Assembly (NCBI GenBank): GCA_040880805.1
Contig: JBBDHW010000053.1
Location: forward strand, 20,151-58,728
Length of the DNA stretch: 38,578 bases
Reading direction: 5' to 3'
Source of the DNA: Acidimicrobiia bacterium
GTDB taxonomy: Bacteria > Actinomycetota > Acidimicrobiia > IMCC26256 > DASPTH01
Made by a program: the position numbers and the translations under genes. Shown piece after piece: positions 34,789-38,578 of this stretch. How positions within the stretch are numbered: position 1 is the first letter of the stretch; every line of letters begins with the position of its first letter. The notes beneath the pieces were generated by a model. It saw only the letters and a program-made list of their open reading frames with translations, was not told the origin of the DNA and did not search any database.

Positions 34789-34804
34789 ACATCAGCAGCA
34801 TACA
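34786..34804. promoter_or_regulatory. Candidate VapB operator half-sites
   Basis: Direct repeats CATACA (34786-34791 and 34799-34804; TGTATG on the minus strand) are 13 bp apart, about one helical turn plus. The core TGTAT also forms the direct repeats upstream of the mazE-like gene (4905 and 4917). The arrangement suits a ribbon-helix-helix repressor. Inference from pattern only. Confidence 0.4.
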
Positions 34805-34818
34805 GCAAACCGGGGCCC

Positions 34819-34832
34819 CGAACACGCGTACG
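34819..34832. promoter_or_regulatory. SOS-box-like site upstream of uvrD
   Basis: CGAAC-ACGC-GTACG differs by one base from the actinobacterial/Gram-positive LexA site CGAAC-N4-GTTCG. It lies 20 bases before the uvrD GTG. An overlapping perfect inverted repeat, CGTACGG (34827-34833) and CCGTACG (34837-34843) with loop TCG, is also present. LexA control of a repair helicase is plausible. The mismatch leaves it unproven. Confidence 0.45.
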
Positions 34833-34851
34833 GTCGCCGTACGATGAGTCG

Positions 34852-37587
34852 GTGACCGAGACCGACGTGCTGCTTGCAGGGTTGAACCCGGTGCAGCGCG
34901 AGGCGGCGTCGGCGCCCGACGGGCCGATCCTCGTGATCGCGGGTGCGGGCAGCGGCAAGACGCGGGTGCTCACCCACCGGGTCGCCTTCCTCGTCGCCGA
35001 GAAGCGCGTCTCGCCGTTCGGCCTGCTCGCGATCACGTTCACCAACAAGGCCGCGGGCGAGATGAAGGAGCGGGTCGCCGACCTCGTCGGCCCCGTGGCG
35101 CACCGGATGTGGGTGTCCACCTTCCACTCCGCGTGCGCGCGCATCCTCCGGCGTGAGGCGCCGGTACTCGGCTACCGGTCGTCGTTCTCGATCTACGACC
35201 AGTCCGACGCCGTCCGCCTCACCGACTATGTGCGGCGCGATCTCAACCTGGATCCCAAGCGCTTCCCCGCCCGACGGTTGCACGGGGCGATCTCGGCGCT
35301 GAAGAACGAGCTCGTCACACCCGAGCAGGCCGGCGACCGTGCGTTCACCCCGCCCGAGTACCGGGTGGCCGAGGTGTACCGCGAGTACCAGCGCCGGCTG
35401 CTCGAGGCGTCGGCCGTCGACTTCGACGATTTGCTCGTGCTCAGCGTGCGGCTGTTCCGCGAGCATCCCGACGTGCTCGCGCGCTGGCGCGCACGGTTCA
35501 GCCAGGTGCTCGTCGACGAGTTCCAGGACACGAACGTCGCGCAGTGGGAGCTCGTGCGCATGCTCACCGAAGAGCACCGCAACGTGCTGGTCGTAGGAGA
35601 TACGGATCAGTGTCTTGTCGAGGGCACCGCGATCACCATGGGAGATGGTTCACGCCGTCGCATCGAGCAAGTGCGCGCGGGCGATGAGGTGCTTTCCTGC
35701 TACGGGAGCGGCGACTTCCGACCGGCGCGCGTCATGCGCGTGCACCGATCGACCGCTCCGAGCGGCATCGCGATCACCACACAGAGCGGCCGGCGCATCG
35801 TGTCAACGGCGGACCACGTCCATTTCGCCGGTAAAAGAGCGCGATCTGACACGGAAACCGTGCCAAACCGCGTGCGATTGGAGGACGCGAGCAGCTGGCC
35901 GGTCGCCTCGTCGGTTCGGAGCGGAATGATCATGCACGACGAGCACGGTAGGCCGGATCCGGTCACGTGGGTCGAACGGGTGCAGCTCGACCGGCTGGTC
36001 TACGACCTCGACGTCGAGGGCACGCACAACTTCGTGGCCGACGGTCTCGTCACGCACAACTCGATCTACAAGTTCCGCGGGGCCGACTTCCGCAATCTCA
36101 TGCGGTTCGAAGAAGTGTTCCCCGACGCGACCGTGATCGTGCTCGAGCAGAACTACCGGTCCACCCAGCGGATCCTCGACGCCGCGAACGCGGTCATCGC
36201 CAACAACGCGGCGCGGCGGCCGAAGCAGTTGTGGACCGAGCAGATCGGCGGCGAGCTCATCACCCGCTACCACGCGGAGGACGAGCACGACGAGGCCGGC
36301 TTCGTGGTGCGCGAGACGATGCGCCTGGTGGAGACCGACGGCGAGCGGTTCAACGACGTCGCGGTCTTCTATCGCACGAACGCGCAGAGCCGCGTCATCG
36401 AGGAGCAGCTCGTGCGCGCAGGCGTTCCGTACCGCGTGGTCGGCGGCGTGAAGTTCTACGACCGCCGCGAGGTGAAGGACCTCCTCGCGTACCTCCGCGC
36501 CCTCGTGAACCCCGACGACGAAGTGAGCTGGCGGCGAATGGTGAACACGCCCAAGCGTGGGGTCGGCGAGACGTCAGTGAACCGTGTGTCCGCCTACGCC
36601 CAGGGCGCCGGGCTCACATTCCGCGAAGCGCTGCACGAAGCCGCCACCGCCGGCGTCACCGGCAAGGCGCTCGGCGGCATCGGGGAGCTGCTCGAGCTCA
36701 TGGACACGTTCGAGTACGCGGCGGAATCGGGCGTGGCGGCCACGGTGGAAGCGGTGCTCGAGGAAACCGGCTATGTCGCGGAGCTGGAAGCCGAGCACAC
36801 CATCGAAGCGCAGGGACGGATCGAGAACCTCCAGGAGCTCGTGGGCGTCTGCCGCGAGTTCGACGAGGCGATCGAAGCCGGCGACCTCACCGGGCTCCCG
36901 GGAATCGCGGGAGTGGGTACCGCCGACACGGATGCTGTACCGGTCCTGCCCACGGGACTCGTTCGCGTCCAGGCATTTCTCGAAGCGATCTCGCTCGTCA
37001 CCGACCTCGACACCGCCGAGGGCGCGGGTGGCGAACAGAGCGCGGTCACACTGATGACCCTGCACTCGGCGAAGGGCCTCGAGTTCCCGGTGGTGTTCAT
37101 CACCGGCCTCGAAGACGGCGTGTTCCCGCACGTCCGGAGCCTCGGTGACCCCGACGAGCTCGAGGAGGAGCGGCGTCTCTGTTACGTGGGCATCACGCGA
37201 GCACGCGAGCGGCTGTACCTGTGCCACGCGTGGTCACGGATGCTGTTCGGTTCCACCGACTACTACCCACCGAGCCGGTTTCTCTCCGAGATCCCCGAGG
37301 AGCTCGTGCACGCGCAGGAGAGCGCGAAGCCGATCGGGCGGGGACGCAGGCACCGCGAAGCGGTGGTCGAGGCTGCGCTCGCGGCGTCGGCGTCCGCGCC
37401 GTCGGGTGCGCGCGGTGCCGAGAGCCTCGGGATCCGAGTGGGCGACGACGTCGCGCACGAGAAGTTCGGCGAAGGTGTCGTGCTCGAGCTGATCGGTGAC
37501 GGCGACAAGACCGAAGCGGTCGTCAACTTTCCCGAGGTGGGAGAGAAGCGACTGCTGCTCGCCTGGGCACCGCTCCAGAAGATCTAG
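34852..37587 (+). CDS. pcrA: UvrD/PcrA-type DNA helicase precursor with intein
   Basis: ATP-dependent 3'-5' superfamily 1 helicase for nucleotide-excision repair and replication-conflict removal. The precursor has 911 residues; the spliced protein would have 761, normal for PcrA. Motif I is AGAGSGKT (K36), motif Ia TFTNKAAGEM, motif II LVDEFQDTN and motif III GDTDQ...SIYKFRGAD. LEQNYRSTQRIL, VTLMTLHSAKGLEFPVVF and LCYVGITRARERLYL follow. The C-terminal KFGEGVVLELIGDGDK resembles the PcrA RNA-polymerase-binding tail. A 150-residue intein sits inside motif III, between Q253 and the following Ser. GTG at 34852 is chosen as the first start past the divergent vapB. Confidence 0.96.
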   Translation: MTETDVLLAGLNPVQREAASAPDGPILVIAGAGSGKTRVLTHRVAFLVAEKRVSPFGLLAITFTNKAAGEMKERVADLVGPVAHRMWVSTFHSACARILRREAPVLGYRSSFSIYDQSDAVRLTDYVRRDLNLDPKRFPARRLHGAISALKNELVTPEQAGDRAFTPPEYRVAEVYREYQRRLLEASAVDFDDLLVLSVRLFREHPDVLARWRARFSQVLVDEFQDTNVAQWELVRMLTEEHRNVLVVGDTDQCLVEGTAITMGDGSRRRIEQVRAGDEVLSCYGSGDFRPARVMRVHRSTAPSGIAITTQSGRRIVSTADHVHFAGKRARSDTETVPNRVRLEDASSWPVASSVRSGMIMHDEHGRPDPVTWVERVQLDRLVYDLDVEGTHNFVADGLVTHNSIYKFRGADFRNLMRFEEVFPDATVIVLEQNYRSTQRILDAANAVIANNAARRPKQLWTEQIGGELITRYHAEDEHDEAGFVVRETMRLVETDGERFNDVAVFYRTNAQSRVIEEQLVRAGVPYRVVGGVKFYDRREVKDLLAYLRALVNPDDEVSWRRMVNTPKRGVGETSVNRVSAYAQGAGLTFREALHEAATAGVTGKALGGIGELLELMDTFEYAAESGVAATVEAVLEETGYVAELEAEHTIEAQGRIENLQELVGVCREFDEAIEAGDLTGLPGIAGVGTADTDAVPVLPTGLVRVQAFLEAISLVTDLDTAEGAGGEQSAVTLMTLHSAKGLEFPVVFITGLEDGVFPHVRSLGDPDELEEERRLCYVGITRARERLYLCHAWSRMLFGSTDYYPPSRFLSEIPEELVHAQESAKPIGRGRRHREAVVEAALAASASAPSGARGAESLGIRVGDDVAHEKFGEGVVLELIGDGDKTEAVVNFPEVGEKRLLLAWAPLQKI
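35611..36060 (+). other. Mini-intein in the helicase GDxDQ/SIY motif
   Basis: An in-frame 150-residue protein intron (precursor residues 254-403). Block A starts with Cys1 (CLVEGTAITMGDGS, then IEQVRAGDEVLS). Block B contains the T-x-x-H motif in RIVSTADHVHF. Block F is VYDLDVEGTHNFVADGLV, and block G ends with THN, followed by Ser+1 of the extein. All residues of a class 1 splicing reaction are present. No LAGLIDADG or HNH endonuclease is seen between blocks B and F, so it is a mini-intein. Removing it restores the uninterrupted helicase motif GDTDQSIYKFRGAD. Codon use is visibly less GC-biased than the flanks (for example around 35821-35880), suggesting transfer. Confidence 0.95.
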
Positions 37588-37614
37588 TTGCTCACCGACG
37601 CCGCGGTATCGCGG

Positions 37615-38562
37615 TCAGCGGCGGCCGCCCGCCCGTACCGCGAGCACGCCGGCGATGAGCAACCCGAAGCCGAGGCCGGGTGTGAGGGGTAGCTCCATGT
37701 ACGAGGTGACTCGCCCGAACGGAAACCCACCCATACCGGTGGCCGCGAGCACGAGGAAGCCGCACCCGCAGGCGACGACGCCTGCCGCCGCCAACGCCGA
37801 CCACGCCGGACTCGCGGGACTCGCGGGGCTCGCGGGGGCGCCGGTGCCGGGTCGCTCCAACCACGGGACCGGACGGTGCTCGAAGAAGACCGCCACGCCG
37901 ACCACGACCAGTGTGGTCGCGAGGATCGCGAACGTGTGCAGCGGCGTGGCGAGCCAGAAGCCGATGTCGTCGATGGAGCCGCGGGTGAACCCGACCTCGT
38001 GTTCGAGCACGGTGATCCCGACGAGCGCCGTGAGATGCCAGAGGTACACCGTCATTGCCGCCGCCCCGGCGGCGGCAATGGCCTGCCACAACCGTGGACG
38101 GGCGCACAGCCGATCCAGCCACGGCCACACGAGACCGACCAACGAGATCAGCACGACGGAGTGCAGGGCGAGCGCGAGTGTCGGCGGCGCCATATTGGAG
38201 ATCGGCTCGCCCGGCATCCCGATCATCGAGATCGGGTAGGGCAACAGCGCGACGAGCGCGACGTTCAAGGAGAGCGCCGCGAGCGCGGTGCACGCGAACA
38301 CACGGGCACCCCGACCGACGCGGTCGCGCACGACGAGACCGAGCGTCGCGGCCATGAACCACACGAGCAGGAAGTTCGCGACCGCGATACCACCGGTGAC
38401 GTGGAAGCGGCCGATGTCGACCAGGGCGATCACGGCGACGAGCGCGGCCACCGCCGGGAGTCCGAACTCGGCGAGACGCACCTGCCACCGGCTCGTTGCG
38501 ATCACGAACAGGTACACGCCGAGAAACCACAGCAGCTGGGTGGAGAGCTTTCCGAGAGGAGC
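37615..38562 (-). CDS. Acyltransferase-3 family membrane protein (5' truncated)
   Basis: C-terminal part of an integral membrane acyltransferase of the OafA/NodX family, which O-acylates sugars or cell-envelope polymers. About 300 residues are visible with eight or so membrane segments, including TGGIAVANFLLVWFMAATLG and MTVYLWHLTALVGITVLEHE; the WHL region is characteristic. The frame stays open past the GTG at 38517 (QLLWFLGVYLF, another family feature) to the contig edge, so the N-terminal catalytic His segment is missing. Near the C-terminus is a PASPASPASPA linker at about 37805-37840. It is convergent with the helicase gene. Confidence 0.8.
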   Translation of the reverse strand, partial: APLGKLSTQLLWFLGVYLFVIATSRWQVRLAEFGLPAVAALVAVIALVDIGRFHVTGGIAVANFLLVWFMAATLGLVVRDRVGRGARVFACTALAALSLNVALVALLPYPISMIGMPGEPISNMAPPTLALALHSVVLISLVGLVWPWLDRLCARPRLWQAIAAAGAAAMTVYLWHLTALVGITVLEHEVGFTRGSIDDIGFWLATPLHTFAILATTLVVVGVAVFFEHRPVPWLERPGTGAPASPASPASPAWSALAAAGVVACGCGFLVLAATGMGGFPFGRVTSYMELPLTPGLGFGLLIAGVLAVRAGGRR

Positions 38563-38578
38563 GGGGGGGGGGGGGGGG
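38563..38578. other. Terminal poly-G run, probable artefact
   Basis: The window ends with 16 consecutive G. Nothing comparable occurs elsewhere in the 38.6 kb. Runs like this are produced when two-colour sequencing reads dark cycles as G, and they can be assembled onto contig ends. It should not be translated: in the acyltransferase frame it would give a run of prolines. Confidence 0.85.

Overview
The window is a high-GC, gene-dense chromosomal contig. It carries the 3' half of the spc/alpha ribosomal-protein cluster joined to the rplM-rpsI, glmM, t6A and groES/guaA blocks in an order typical of Actinomycetota. High GC, many GTG/TTG starts, a GuaB3 gene next to guaA, DUF4190 and cyclase-STAND proteins, and an adenylate kinase with an unusual P-loop suggest an uncultured Acidimicrobiia-like actinobacterium. 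That placement is inference, since no 16S rRNA is present. The right end is a run of 16 G that looks like a sequencing artefact, and the left end starts inside a perfect palindrome, so both edges look like contig ends.

Layout. 1-4155: rpsE, rpmD, rplO, secY, adk, map (translation, secretion, nucleotide balance and N-terminal Met removal). 4156-5836: an insertion between map and infA with two divergent toxin-antitoxin modules (mazEF on minus, vapBC on plus) around a 61-bp control region. 5837-9790: infA, rpmJ, rpsM, rpsK, rpsD, rpoA, rplQ, truA. 9800-12984: accessory genes: a ferritin-VIT1 iron transporter, a zinc-ribbon/DUF4190 membrane protein, and a minus-strand phosphodiesterase whose catalytic residues are in permuted order. 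13080-18728: rplM, rpsI, glmM and a greatly enlarged glmS-like gene (1132 residues). 18725-25906: tightly packed acpS, nnrD/E fusion, alpha/beta hydrolase, P1 peptidase, family-4 uracil-DNA glycosylase, tsaE, tsaB, rimI, tsaD. 25953-31382: CIRCE-controlled groES with no adjacent groEL, a Nudix hydrolase, guaB3, guaA, an animal/plant-type class I fructose-bisphosphate aldolase, and dtd. 31372-34788 (minus): a cyclase-STAND regulator and a second vapBC pair. 34852-37587: a UvrD/PcrA helicase interrupted by a 150-residue mini-intein, with an SOS-box-like site upstream. 37615-end (minus): an acyltransferase-3 membrane protein running off the contig.

Most genes are housekeeping. The unusual items are the mini-intein in the helicase, the expanded GlmS, the apparently circularly permuted phosphodiesterase, the TA island splitting map from infA, and a family of palindromic or GAGCG-rich intergenic elements inside otherwise conserved operons. 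No stretch longer than 300 bases lacks a gene. I see no tRNA, rRNA, CRISPR array, insertion sequence or phage gene.
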